DNA from: Galerina marginata
Taxonomy: Eukaryota; Basidiomycota; Agaricomycetes; Agaricales; Galerinaceae
DNA: 64,000 nucleotides
Direction of reading: 5' to 3'
NCBI GenBank assembly: GCA_023014335.1
Contig: JAECYW010000015.1
Span: 868,001-932,000 of the forward strand
The notes under the pieces are model-generated. The model did no database searches and was not told where the DNA came from. It saw only the letters and a program-made list of their open reading frames with translations. This document shows, piece after piece, positions 12,793 through 24,009 of the stretch. Numbering within the stretch: the first letter of the stretch is position 1; every line of letters begins with the position of its first letter. Position numbers and translations under genes: made by a program.

Positions 12793-13037
12793 CTACATAG
12801 CACTCGAACGGTCGCTGCTTATGGATGTACCCGGGGTGTCGAGGCTCATCTGCGCTCCTTTTCCCTCCAAGTAATTCAGAAAAGGGTTCGCGGCTACGAG
12901 GACAGATACCTCGCTCCGGATTCTCTCGTCTACGAATAATGGCCGTCTGAGATCTGGGGGTGTTTGGGATTGTATCGACGAACGTAACATAGACGAGTTT
13001 CGAGCCATCAACTCTCGTACTTCGCTACTAAACTGCT
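12793..13037 (-). pseudogene. Family B coding exon, unknown protein
   Basis: Downstream of an acceptor (TTGCCTAG) the minus strand is open for about 80 codons with ordinary soluble-protein composition (pieces QFSSEVRELMARN, RRPLFVDERIRSEVSV, ANPFLNYLEGKG) to a stop at 12,793. The plus-coordinate counterpart near 43,880-44,070 is recognisable at the DNA level but no longer open. It may be the last exon of one family B gene. Function unknown. Confidence 0.4.
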
Positions 13038-13319
13038 AGGCAACATTCAGAATCATATCTCAAGAAAAAGTAATGGCTTACATGCTCCTCGTTGAACGTG
13101 GTTACAACGATGCTCCAGTGTTCAGTCGAATATCATAAAAGTCAGCGCATGCTTAAATTATGGAACATGTCTTAAGAACAAACTCTGCGACCTTGAACCC
13201 AGGCTCTACTTTCGACAAGGTTCCCTACATTGAAATGCATCATACATATACTATCGAACGATTCAAGTCCGCGATGAAATGAAGAGAGTGTGTTACGGCC
13301 CCGTTCAATTAATGTTCGA

Positions 13320-14410
13320 GCTATAATTCATGGTCAGCCAGTTTGCAGGTATAACAAGTACGGCGGCTTACCAGAGTAAAGCGAGAAGACCTCGAGTTCA
13401 TCGTTAGCGCCACGAGCATTCGCAGATGCATCTCCTATTTACGAGCATACGAGGAACAAGGTAATGAGACGAGCTTTAGTCCAGTTAAACGTGTCGGTAT
13501 ACACGATGTTGTTGGGGGCGGAACACCGCCTCCAGCAGGCAAGGAATAAAAGGAGAACTAAAGCCAATGTAGACGATCAGACACCGACCATAGTAATTAG
13601 GGGGACTAAACTTACCTGAAGTTTAAAATCCACTGGCCCGTGCCTTCTGTCAGTACCTCTCGTTGTTCAGAAGCCAAGACCGACATCTTGACGGTGTGGC
13701 AGTCTTTGATGAGAGGCACGAGAACGATGCTCAGCAAAACTTCGCCCTGCCGCTGCGGTAAGAGCAACAACCAACAAGTGATCAAGGCAGGTAAGCTTTT
13801 GGCCCCGAAACAATTGAAAGCCGTCGAGGCAGTTGGAAGGCTTATAATTCATAGGTTAGCCTATTCGCAGGTATGATGAAAATAGGTGGCATACCAGTAT
13901 ACAGCGGGCTAACGATTATAAAGAAAACAAGGGTGCTAAAAGGCAAAAGCATGATTCAGGCAATATACGTGTCGCCATATTTACCGTGTCGTTGAGTCGA
14001 GCCAGGCGCAGAACACCGCCTCCTGCAGTCAAGGAAAGGACAAAAGACTGGAGTTCAAGTAGATGATCAGACACTGACCTCAAAAAGTAGAGAGGATTCA
14101 AGTTACCTAGTCTAAAATCGACTGGTTCGCGGCTTCTGCTGCTACTAGTCGTTGTCCAGAAGCCACCTAAACTGACACCTTGACGTTAAGGCAGTCGTCT
14201 ATGAGGCAGGAGAACGACGCCCTGTCGCAAATACCACGCCCATAGCTTCACAATTTCCTTCTTTTGAACGGAGAGGTAAGCATCGAATCAAAGATCAAGT
14301 TAAGAAGCTTACCTTTCGACCAACCTTCGCCATGCCGTTGCAGTAATAGTAATAAGCCAACAAGACGACATGGAGGCCGTTGGGCTTCTGGACCCGGTTG
14401 AGAGCCGTCA
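13320..14410. repeat. Tandem duplication inside family B copy 1
   Basis: About 13,320-13,870 and 13,880-14,400 are tandem relatives, offset by roughly 480-500 bp. Shared text: GAACACCGCCTCC(A/T)GCAG, GATCAGACAC(C/T)GACC, TAAAATC(C/G)ACTGG, CAGAAGCCA, GGCAGTC, GAGAACGA, and AACCAACAAG. Further single copies lie near 44,400-44,960 and 39,750-40,260. The module contains splice-like junctions on the minus strand. Confidence 0.65.
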
Positions 14411-14537
14411 ACGCAGCGGTGTAAGGTTCCTTGCGAGTTGTCTTTGTCCCCTCATGATAGCAATCGCACAAGAATCGTCGTACAATAAATTAGTCGCCAC
14501 CGATACTGGAATGCCCTTCTCGCTCGCGACTTTGAAT

Positions 14538-14815
14538 TCACTGTAAGAAGTATATAATCAGTCCATGTTGCGTATTGGATAGCCAACCACCAAACCTACA
14601 TTCGATATCAGTTTGAGTACCAGCACTGTTTTTCGACACGTGTCGACACGGGATAATATGGGGCCGAGGTTCTTCACCAGACCTGCAGCACCATTCCATC
14701 AGCCACCAAAACCAAAGAAATTCGGCCCATCGTTTCCAATAGGCATGGGTCAATTTGCCCTGACTAGGAACTAAGAGCTCAAAGTCGTCGACGTCCTGCC
14801 ACGCTATAAATAATA
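14538..14815 (-). pseudogene. Family B exon, Trp-rich unknown protein
   Basis: Following an acceptor-like TTTATAG, the minus strand reads WQDVDDFELLVPSQGK, HAYWKRWAEF and WFWWLMEWCC. The exon ends near a donor-like CAGGTCTGG. It lies just downstream of the pseudogene at 14,904-15,969 and could belong to it. No family recognised. Confidence 0.3.
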
Positions 14816-14903
14816 AACGACAAAACAAAAATGACCAAAACCCACATCGTCTCGTCGTCATCGCTGGAAGATGACATAAAAATCTGCCGATCCACTCGTC
14901 ATC

Positions 14904-15969
14904 ACATCTTCTCCTCGCTGACCTGGTACTCTCGCTGTTTGAGGGCTACGCATTTGCTGAAGAGCACAAAATTCGACCGCTCCTCGTCATTGGACAGTAC
15001 GACAACATGCTCGGGGTCGCTGAACGTCCAGTTGGGCGATCCTTTCGCAATTCGTGCCACGTAAACCCCCAACGATGGCTGAGGAAGGGCCTTTGTCCAT
15101 GTATGGTGTGAGCGACTTGCTGACGTCACCAATACGGTAGATGAATGTACAAAGACGGACGAGCTGGTGTAGGACTTCGACGACTTGGGCATTCAGCGTA
15201 TTCATTGACATCGATTCGAGATAGATCCCTTTGATTTTATACCAGTCGATATGGGCCATGATAACTGGAAGCACGCTGTACAGTTGTTCGACACTCATAA
15301 CTTGCTTTGAGGGACCGTTGAATGATGTCTTGAAAACCGGCCATGAGTATACTTGCCCACCAATCGGCATCAGAGCCAGTTTTCGCCCAAGAAAAAATTC
15401 AGACACACCATCCTATGCGACTCGACAGCACCTTCCGCCCATAAACCTCTCCTCGTTATACTTTCCCAACGAATTGATGACCTTGGCCATCTAACTCAAT
15501 TTCTTTGAAATCCACATATTCGTCTAGTCTCAGTTGAAGTCTTCGATAGAGACAGCATAGGAAGTTCGTTCCGGTCCGACTGGAGGATTGAGCCGCAGGA
15601 CGGCGCAGGGAAACCGGACGTTGCCAATTGCAGAACGACAGGCGTAGTGCTGCATTCCAGGATGGTTTCGTCATGCGGAATGGTCAACGGGAGTATTAGG
15701 CGATGGATTACTACAAACGGGGCTCTTGCGCTGCATGCAAAGAGCCACCCTGAAACGAAAAAGAAGAAAACAGGTTCAGTGATCTTGCATCAGCTGCAGA
15801 CTGGAAAAATAACGGCACACCTCCGCAACAGCACACCCAGTTGAAGCAGCTCCCCTCCGAATGCCTCCCATTGCCCACCGCGTCCGTCGTAGGTGGGTTG
15901 ATATTCCAGATGCCCACCGTGACCTTCATAGGTGGGTCGAAATTCCAGCTTCACGATAGCCGTGGACAT
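14904..15969 (-). pseudogene. Broken multi-exon gene of unknown function (family B)
   Basis: Exon 1 (15,969-15,837) starts at ATG and contains two near-identical 14-residue units, RPTYEGHGGHLEY and QPTYDGRGGQWEA, encoded by a 42 bp duplication. Intron 1 (15,836-15,750) ends TTTCAG and exon 2 continues with LFACSARAPFVV and PHDETILECSTTPVV. The frame then shifts once near 15,530-15,560 before DEYVDFKEIELDGQG, a GT-AG intron follows, and the next exon (from about 15,413) reads DGVSEFFLGRKLALMPIGG, MSVEQLYSVLPVIMAHIDW and LHQLVRLCTFIYRIG. A second single-base shift near 15,080-15,105 leads to VYVARIAKGSPNWTFSD and HVVVLSNDEERSNFVLF. Two shifts suggest a pseudogene, unless they are sequencing errors. 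The copy at 45,000-45,730 is more eroded. Family not recognised. Confidence 0.45.
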
Positions 15970-16549
15970 AGCTGACGATAAAATAAAGATTTGTGTAGGT
16001 AGGGCTGAAACGGATTTCGAGGCAGGGTCCAAGCGCCTGTGGCAGCATCGTTTACGAATCGAGTAGGACTTTGAGAAGGCGTTCGTCTTCATTTTTCGGT
16101 GTCGTTCTCGGAGCCTGGAATCCAACCTATCCTGGCAAAGACGCGACTTCAGACTCAGAACCCAGAGACCTCAGTTCTGGGTTCCTCCATATCCCAACCG
16201 TCCTGGACGCTTGTTCACGGTAACACGGTGGCAAATGTTGGAACATAAACGGCCTTCGCAGCTGTGGTTGCCATGTTGACACTTCGGAGTCTGCTGCAAT
16301 GTGGGCTGGCCGGAATGGATCAAGGGCGAAGGGACGTTGGAAAAGGCAGAGAACTGCAGATTGTACTTCGTTTAACGTTCGTGATGGGGGTGATAGGCCA
16401 TGCCAGTGGGGTGAGAGAACCTGGTCGATCGAATAAACTAAATATTAGCAACATTAGCTTGATCTATGGAGTATCATGGCAAAACGGATGGAAAGAATCG
16501 AACAGCAAGGAAAGCTGAAAGAAAATCGGGAGAGCGAAAGGGACGAGGG

Positions 16550-16784
16550 ATGCTCACCAGTCGACCGGCTACATGGGAACATCAGGAAGCTTGGCTAGGG
16601 TCTGAACATATTCATCGACAGGTGAGGCGTGAGCGTGCCGCCAACTACGCCATCCTGGAATCGAAAGAAAAGAGTTAGCATACCAACTCTGGCATAAAAA
16701 ATGGCAACTCACGAACCAGAGACCTGTCTCTTGCCTCAGATTGGCGACCTCACCAAGAACCCTAGGAAAGCTAGGAAAAGCCAT
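16550..16784 (-). CDS. Possible short spliced gene, 43 residues
   Basis: ATG at 16,784 opens 24 codons (MAFPSFPRVLGEV, NLRQETGLWF), then a textbook intron with donor GTGAGTTGCC, branch TGCTAAC and acceptor TTCCAG, then 19 codons (DGVVGGTLTPHLS) to TAG. The splice signals are very good, but the product is short and unlike anything I know. It could be an exon pair of a longer gene. Confidence 0.25.
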
Positions 16785-16848
16785 CGTCGTTCAGCAGTAG
16801 GAAAAAGTGTAAGGATGAGTCCAGGGTGACAAGAAAGAATGCGACTCT

Positions 16849-17558
16849 CCCACACTGACTTGCCCGAAAAAGAAATGATGCGCAAGGGCAACCTCCTCGA
16901 GGCTTTTAGATTATTAATATCCATACACTTAATGGGTCGGGTGCTCTAAAGGTTAACGCGTATGTTCTAGAATTACTCCCCACGTTATTTTGGACCTCTT
17001 CGGTTCGATTCCTGCATTGTGAAAATATTTTCTGTAGCTTAACTATGATTTCGCCTACTCCACTGCGCGTTACCGCCTGTGTCTTTTTACTTCCCACCTG
17101 TATTTCCTTCCGCTTATTTTCTATTTAAATTAATTTATTGACATCTACCACCAAACCTTCTGCATCAGTAAAGCTCGCTAGTAATTGGTCGTTAGATTCA
17201 AAAAATGAATCGTAAAAATACCTTTACTTACTAGAAATATTCGATTTACATGCATATGTGTTTGTTTTATTTACTCCTTACATTTAGAAGCGGTTTGCAT
17301 TGATTTTACCGTTTGTAACCGAAGAATTGGTCCAAAGACCTTGCTCTGGACTGCAAAAACCCTGTTATCTCTTCTACATTCAACTCGTAATAATTTAAAC
17401 TAATTCTTAGAGTTTTGAGGACTGAAGCTTTTAAATTTTACCACCATCGTTGTGATTGACGAGCCCACACTGACTTCGAGGCGACGCGGCGGAGTGTCAG
17501 TGTGGCTGTGGGAGTTCCCTTATAAGGGTTTCGGTGATGTCCGAAATGTCAGTGTGGG
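16849..17558. mobile_element. MITE-like element with CCCACACTGAC ends
   Basis: CCCACACTGACTT at 16,849-16,861 faces the inverted GTCAGTGTGGG at 17,548-17,558. The ~710 bp interior is AT-rich and carries no open frame. A second copy of CCCACACTGACTT at 17,464 and of GTCAGTGTGG at 17,496 form an internal inverted pair, as if a shorter copy lies nested near the right end. I could not confirm a target-site duplication by eye. Size, ends and lack of coding fit a non-autonomous DNA transposon. Confidence 0.4.
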
Positions 17559-18570
17559 GAACTTGCAGGCACGTGAGGATATTGGTAAGATAAGACATAG
17601 ATCATCGACGCTCCCAGCTATCTGGTCTCAACTCTTTTCTTTATTTCTGCTTCTAACCAACGACATCTTTTTGCCGTTTCATCCTGAATCTCGTCTTTGT
17701 GGTGAACACCAACTCTCGCAATATCAGGCCGACTCGTGTAGAGTCTGGTTCCCCTAATTTTTTTTTTTTTTTATATCCATTTATTGTCCATTGTCCCCTA
17801 ATGTTACGATGCGGAACCTCAGACATCTCTTGGTGGTAGGCAAGGGCCTTTGACTTTTCCTATGGTATGTTTCCGTGCTTAATCTATTCCAGGAAAGAAC
17901 TCGACCGCAGGCAGTCTGCCATCAAAGTGAATCGTTCTCGGGGGTTGGGCGTAATGGGCGAATGAGGAAGGGGGCCCAAGAATCAGTGGGCAGGTGTATC
18001 ATCATAACTTCACTGTCTGGTCGGTGGGCATTCTAACTAGTCCTATCACCTCATAAGTTTCTCTACATTATCCAGAACTTCTTACTGACTCAAAGGCGAA
18101 GTGAAATACCAGGTGCAAGAAGAATTGGTTTCGAGTCGAAGCTCCCCAAAGTTGCCAAGGGACGAGATGATGCCAAGTAGGAACTCAAGACTCTTATTTC
18201 ACTATTTCGCTGTGACCAGCCGCTTTGGAACAAATTTCACGAAGTGTCTGGCGGGATCGTAGCTCATTATTTGGACTTCACACAGATGAACTCCACACAC
18301 GATGGCGTTAGGCTCGGACTCCTCAAAATTGTCAAGCGCCTCGGTTTCGCTCACAGGGTGGGTCCTTGTTATCAATCTTGTCAGGGCTTTTTTGTCGTCG
18401 ATATCAGGTCGGCTGGATAACAGGTGACAATGCCCCAAATAACCTTACCAGGCTCCGCCACTTTGGGCGTGTTCTGAATGCACCGAGTTTACGAAAAGGA
18501 TTATGGGACCACAGAGCATTTCATATCTAATAAGAGTTATGTCATTTCCACAAAGCATCATTCTTGACTT
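17559..18570. other. No recognisable gene; poly-T tract
   Basis: Contains a run of T at about 17,757-17,772 and otherwise short frames. Part of 18,180-18,570 may belong to the hAT relic that follows, but no motif was seen. Confidence 0.4.
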
Positions 18571-19290
18571 TACACGCATAGGTGTCTCGCACACGTCGTC
18601 AACCTCGCAATGCAGGCCTTACTAGCCGCACATAGTTCTGCAGAGCGCTATGATCCGGCTAATCCAACTGGACATGAGCCATATGTTGACCTGTATCTTG
18701 GGGATGAGATAGGGCCAATTCGTGCCATCGTTTTTAAAGCGAGCATCCCTCCCAGTCTGATATCCTGTTGAAGTATTGACTGTTTCATTTCCCAGGCCCC
18801 TTCGTCGGCCCCTTCGTCGGTGAAACGCCGAAAACTTCAAGCCCTTGCTCTCTCTAACGATGAATGGAGCCGTGTTGAGTTAACAATGAAGTACGTCTTT
18901 AAATTTATCGTACCACAGCTAATTTTCACCGTTAGCGATATACCAACATGCAGGCGGCGCACAACCAACGTTCATATAAACTGCAGAAGCTTTGTACGTG
19001 ACGCCTTTCCATTGGGATCTTGACTCTTATTTAATTTTCATACTTCAGAGAATGTTACACTGAGTTGTAGGCCGAATGCGCAGCTTCAAAAGCTACGGTA
19101 AAACAACAAAACAAAGAGCCTACTCGTCTCTTGGTTTAGGATTCAAGTGACGACGAGATGGATGCACGGCTCCTTCGTTTGCCCCTGAGTGACAAAAGCC
19201 GTGGCTATGCGAATTCAAGGCCTATCTAAATAGCGTCAACGAAGTTTCGAAATGGAATGAACAGCACAAATGGTGGGGGGCTACAATATT
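18571..19290 (+). pseudogene. Degenerate hAT-family transposase fragment
   Basis: From 18,571 a 66-codon frame begins RCLAHVVNLAMQALLA after a few residues. This is the conserved RCxAHxxNLxxQ segment of fungal hAT transposases, followed by a PTGHEPYVDLYLGDEIGPIRA region also typical of that family, and stops at 18,769-18,771. Shortly after (about 18,817-18,885) LQALALSNDEWSRVELTMKY matches the following DEW-containing block, with the intervening ~40-50 residues of the family missing. Near 19,225-19,285 another frame reads EVSKWNEQHKWWGA, resembling the WW region before the dimerisation domain. Stops, frame changes and deletions make it a relic. Confidence 0.65.
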
Positions 19291-19299
19291 TTGTTTCAT

Positions 19300-21030
19300 C
19301 GTTGTGATAACATTCGTTGAATGGTGCTTCACTTTAGATTAATTCATCTCATATCCCTGTCTGTCTGGGCCTCTTTCGCGAAAGACTAGCTTCTGATCTT
19401 GGAATCTTCGGTATCGAGTGAGTGTGTATTTTCTTCGGTCGGCGTTACAATAGGTGAACATACAATAGGTTTCAAGGTGATACCGTCGAGGCTTTGCAAT
19501 TTATAAAATGTTGTGATCATCATAATCCTCAACAACATTAGGAGGATGAGCGTCCTATTGGTTGGGATAACCTCTTCATCAGTGAGTAGCTTTCATATAT
19601 TATTCTGAGTCACTAGTGAGCCGACAAATGTTATTTTTTTGTGTTTTTACGAACACGCTTTCGGTTTTTGAAGTTGAAACGAACTTTGATATTAACTTCC
19701 ACGGGTTGTTTTTCTGTACAGATTATCAGGCATCTGACGTGGCATCGAATTCGCGAGTAGCGCTTGAAAGGGCTTGACTTTGCATCCTTTGTCTTCGAAG
19801 GGGAATGGAACGACGAAATCTACAGAAACCTAAGCATTCTGACCCTTTTTACTGTTCGATTGGCTTCGAAGGCGATATCCAAGTTAAGGGTCACAGGCGC
19901 GAAGGCGGTCCAATTGAACATTGCAAGATCATCAACAGGGAGTTGAGAATGGGCTGGTTTCAGTAGAGTAGATTCGACCGACGACCAAACACCGTCCCAC
20001 GGGTGCCGCCTAGTATCCGACCTAGTGAGAATGCCGACTGTTCAGTTTGATCGATTTAGCAAGGGTGAAAGTCAGATATGAAACCAAAACCGCAAATATG
20101 GACCCCTAGCAAGGCTTTTATTACTATCCTGCTCTTAAGGCTCATTCAGGTTCCTCTCGTTCATCATATGGTATCAAATTGGTGGTAAGTATTCTGGCGG
20201 CTCAAACCCAGCTTTTGAATTTTCGTATTTTAATGCCACTTGAACACCAAATCCAGCAGCCCAGATTACTAATGAACTCACGACAGGACGGGCTATGAAT
20301 CGAACTAGCTAAAGTTGAGCAAAAGTCAACAACCAGATAAGAGGTGAAGCCAGAATGAGTCATGGGAGACGTACCTTAGCTTTGTTTCAAGGCTGATCTT
20401 ACCGTCATCAATATAACGTACAGGCCGTCGCGCGGTTACGAAGTGTGATGCCACCGAAAATACAGGTTGCCAGTGTTGGATTCTAAAACCCAGCTTTTCT
20501 TTTACTTTAATGCGCTTTGTTCTGAGTCTACAGCCATTGGATGGATCCTTCGAACTTTTGGTAGGGGTGTGTACGAACTACCATCTACTACCAAACTTTA
20601 GAGCTTGCTTTTGGGGGTGATCGAGCCGCTAATAGTTAGGATATACATGCTTATACATGGCGCGCTGCAAACGGGCCAAAAAGTGAGACGATTTCGCTTC
20701 ATGAAATTCGGCCTTGTTCGCTAGCTCCTCCTTGAGGGTTAGAGAGGAATCAACGGTCATTCACCACAATCTTTCTTGCAGGCTCGCGGGGAGTCGCGGC
20801 CGAGTCTCGTTGACTGCATCACCATTCAGCCATGTTCGGTTTGTTCTCTCTCCAACCACCCGTAGCCATTTGGTAGCCGTGATAGGCTTACTATTTCTTC
20901 TGTCCACCTCCTCGGTAATATGAATTATCGTGAGGCAGAGGTCCGACAAAATAAGCTAGTTATTGGAACAAGCGGATTTGCAGAGATAACGACCGCCCAT
21001 TGACCATACCACTGATCAGATTTGATCACA
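19300..21030. other. No recognisable gene
   Basis: Short frames on both strands without consistent splice sites. Nothing shared with families A or B was seen. Confidence 0.4.
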
Positions 21031-21034
21031 TCCC

Positions 21035-21042
21035 TATATAAA
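21035..21042 (+). promoter_or_regulatory. TATA box upstream of the WOPR gene
   Basis: TATATAAA about 315 bp before the chosen start codon. The distance implies a long 5' leader, possibly with an intron ending in the acceptor CTATGCAG next to the ATG. A CACGTG E-box lies about 30 bp downstream of it (near 21,075). Confidence 0.45.
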
Positions 21043-21355
21043 GCGCGACCCCGTACTTGGCGACCCTCGTCCGTCACGTGAAAGGAGTGGGAATTTCCAG
21101 TCACGTAACTGTACCCAAATCATAATTCAATTTATTGATCACCCCGAACGCTGAAACCGCTTGATCTCCAAGAGATTTCTCCTCTAATTTTGAACTCGTT
21201 CCGTAACGATATTGCCCCATCAGTCTTGATCTCTCCCGAGTCCTGCAAAAACGTTTTGACGGCGTTGTATACCCTGTCCAACTTGTTAAGTCATGAGGAG
21301 ACTCGGATACTACTGTTGTACAGTACCCGTCTGCGTCCTTGTGTTCTCTCTGCCT

Positions 21356-22498
21356 ATGCAGCGTGCCACTGTCAACGGAGTTCGACTCAGTTCTGCCGCT
21401 GATGCTCGCGTTATATTTCATTCGGTGTTCCTCAGCATAATGCCCATGGTCACCCGACGGTTAAATACAGAAGAGAAGAGGCAAATCACGACGGGTTCCG
21501 TCTACGTATGGGAGGAGAAAGGGTCGGATGCAGAATTGCCCGGGGTAACGATGCTCGACAGCGCCTTTATTTGAACAGAAAACTGACTGTTTAGACATAT
21601 TAGGCCGGCATTGAAAGATGGACTGATGGTGAGCACATATGCTACTTCACTTCGCTTTGGTAACATACAATGCTTACTTCAATCTCGTTAGGTATCGGCT
21701 GGGGTCCATCGAGGCTACGAGATGTGAGCAGCTTTTACATTTTTGGTAAGATTTATGGACTCATCTACCTCTAGGGATTCCTCATCTACCGTGAGCAACC
21801 AGCTCTAGTGCACTTACAAACAGAGAACCCGTACGAAAATTTCTACAAGGCCCTGTTATCCTTTTATCTACTAATCAGCCCTCACATTTCAGCCCTCCAC
21901 GTTCTCTTCTAAACAAAAAAACGTACTCCGTCTACGTTGATGTACCCGGAGGACGTCGAAAGTGGCACCTTGGTGAGTTTTTTTCCTTCTTCATCTGTTC
22001 GCATCATGATGAAGAAAAACATGTCTCCTAGTTGCCTACTTTACGGACGAAACAGTAGGTCACTTGCGTGACGTCTACGATATTCCGCAGCTAGCCAATT
22101 TGGCAGTTCCACACACGAAATATCAGTGTGCTCGAATCGGAAAAGGTACACCAGAGCCCATTTTACTTCCTGAATCTGATAGCCGTGGGATTGCTCATCT
22201 TGAATGTGCACCATATATGCCCGGGACATCCCCACCTATTCCATTCCCAACCCCTCAGCATCATCTTGATCCATGGCCTAATGCGCTCTTGCGACATGGA
22301 TCTGTTCCCCATCGATCTGGTGCTGCCAGCGCAAACTCATCTGACGACGTCAAGAGAGGGTCTCTGCATGGAGAGGCTCTCGTACCACTTTCTCACCTAC
22401 AATGTCAACCCTATCCTTATCGGCATCCCGCCGATGAAAAGATGTTAAGGCTTCTGCACTCTCGTGGGTTTTACAACAATCACGCTAGACCACTCTAA
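21356..22498 (+). CDS. WOPR (Gti1/Pac2) family transcription regulator
   Basis: Six exons: 21,356-21,544, 21,604-21,628, 21,692-21,723, 21,775-21,830, 21,893-21,972, 22,032-22,498, giving 282 residues. The first WOPR half is seen in exon 1 (RVIFHSVFLS, MVTRRLNTEEKR, GSVYVWEE) and across the next exons as RWTDG-IGWGPSRLRD-GFLIYRE. The second half is NKKTYSVYVD, GGRRKWHLVAYFTDET. These blocks match the family of fungal master regulators that includes Wor1, Ryp1, Gti1 and Pac2, which bind DNA in the nucleus and control morphological switching. The Pro/His-rich C-terminal part (about 150 residues) has no recognised domain. An in-frame ATG at 21,293 would add 21 hydrophobic residues; I prefer 21,356 because the WOPR domain starts right after it. 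The frame is intact. Target genes are unknown. Confidence 0.85.
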
Positions 22499-22499
22499 G

Positions 22500-23284
22500 T
22501 CTCGAGCGTTGAATTCTTACAACTTCATGTAAGCTTTGGACCTCTGGACACCGTCCGCTGGTTTTGTCACATTTGTGTGTATATAATTGGTCACCACCAC
22601 TACCTAGGATTACCGTTTCGTGCAATACCATTGCAAGTTGTCAGCTAAAGATGTATTTTATGATATGTGAAATGCGAGTTGTGGTCTTTTTCATTGCATT
22701 CTAGGAGCACAATAAGCCAGCCAAGTCCGGTTCCGTTATATCACTTATCAGTTGCAGATTTCTTGTCGTAAAGGTAGAGATAAATTGAATTAATGTAATT
22801 AAAATATTACATTGTGGAGACCGGACGAGTTAGGCTCTTTCACTCTTTCAATCGCTCCTTGCCCTTGCCATCTGACCTGGTGATGAGCAGAGCGATCAAA
22901 GCAAAGTGACGCGCCGTTTACCAATCACGAGAGATGACTTTGCGTGCCCGTCAACCTCTGCCGAGCGCCAGCCGCTGATGTAGATTGTCCGGGCGTGGCG
23001 TGGTGGGTCGGAATCTCGGATTCCGGAACTCTTTGGAATCGGGGACACTTGCAAAGGAATGGTGCCGGTCTGCAAAGTAGATATACTTCGCACAGGCGAA
23101 CTTTTGATCCGTGAGTGTCACCGGATCAACAGATTCTATAAATAATAAGGCTGAAGTTCCGGCGTCTCCGGATAACCTACTCATGTAGCAATGTTACCGT
23201 TAAATTCTAGATTTTGTTGTATCCGCAGTTTGCGTTCCCTTAAGTTTTCCAGATTAGCTTCCCAGTACCACGCGAAAGAGGTGC
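22500..23284. other. No firm gene; one small minus-strand ORF
   Basis: A 77-codon ATG ORF at 23,184-22,951 (minus) is rich in Arg and Pro and has no relatives I recognise. The rest includes an AT-rich terminator-like zone just after the WOPR stop. Confidence 0.3.
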
Positions 23285-24009
23285 TTGTGCTTCAACAATT
23301 TCGAGCTCGAGCCTCAAGCTGCTGAGTATATGTACGCCCTTTTTCGACCGTTTATGCCTCTGACTTATAACATCTTTCTCCAAGCACGTTTGTTTTGGCC
23401 GACAATGCATATTTCCCGTGGCGCCATTTCCTCCACGGAGAAAGGGCGTAAGCCAGAGCTTAGTCTCCCGCCGAATCATGCAGGGGATATTCAACGAGCA
23501 TCCCAAGCCAGACATGCGAACCACTTAAAAGTAATTCACTCCTCCTTCAATGGAGAAGGACTTACTAATTTAACGACCTCAGAGCTTGGAGTTACGAGTT
23601 ATGGAATTTGAAGGGGAAATTTTCCGCCTCCGTAGGGCTATGAAGCTTCCTATCGTTGACCGACCTGCATTGGGGTCTGGCCCCAACAGGAGTCAATGTC
23701 CGACACGCACCGCCCGCCAACACAAATGACGAATTCTCCCATTTCAATTCCCTGGGGTCTTCACCACCTCACACTTTTATTCCTGAACGACCTAACCCCA
23801 CGGCTTCTCAGGGCTCTCATTCCCCTAACTCAAGGAAGCGGCATCGAACTAAAAACGGAAAAATAAATGAATGGGATACTTGGAGTAAATCCGCTCGAGT
23901 AAATGCTCTTGACCAGCACAACAAAGCTCATTCAGATGGTACTCTGACATTTGGTTGCTCAGTTGGAACTATTCAACAGGAGCTGTCGAGTGACAGGTGC
24001 CTTGAATGA
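23285..24009 (+). pseudogene. Frameshifted gene of unknown function, coiled-coil plus basic tail
   Basis: One exon ends ...SQARHANHLK, is joined by a 52 nt GT-AG intron (branch ACTAAT) to SLELRVMEFEGEIFRLRRAM and KLPIVDRPALGSGP, a short amphipathic, leucine/arginine-heptad segment. At about 23,684 an extra base would be needed or removed to continue into PTGVNVRHAPP and the conserved-looking tail SRKRHRTKNGKINEWDTWS, ARVNALDQHNKAHSD, LTFGCSVGTIQQEL, ending at 24,009. Because both sides of the shift look like coding sequence, I call a one-base frameshift (pseudogene or sequencing error). Family not recognised; no ATG was fixed for the first exon. Confidence 0.4.

Larger units (their letters stand above)
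10040..15990 (-). repeat. Family B, copy 1: duplicated intron-rich gene region
   Basis: This ~6 kb block has a same-orientation, diverged counterpart at about 41,080-45,730. Matching landmarks in the same order include the AACACGTCCAAAA region, CGAACACTTC(T/C)TCTCAAT, GATGAAGTTGT, CCGGGTCCTTGAA, the GCGGCGCTATAACGGGG block (12,712 versus 43,812), CTCGTTGAAC...CTCCAGTGTTCAGTCGA, TATGGAACAT(G/A)TCTTAAGAAC, GAACACTGCCTC, and GTACAGTT(G/C)TTCGAC. Coding-like exons lie on the minus strand. Both copies carry stops and frameshifts, so most of each is pseudogenic. Function not recognised. Confidence 0.7.

Noticed and set aside
16960..17030. tRNA-like B box GGTTCGATTCC
   Set aside because: The flanking bases cannot form a T stem and no matching A box or acceptor stem is present.
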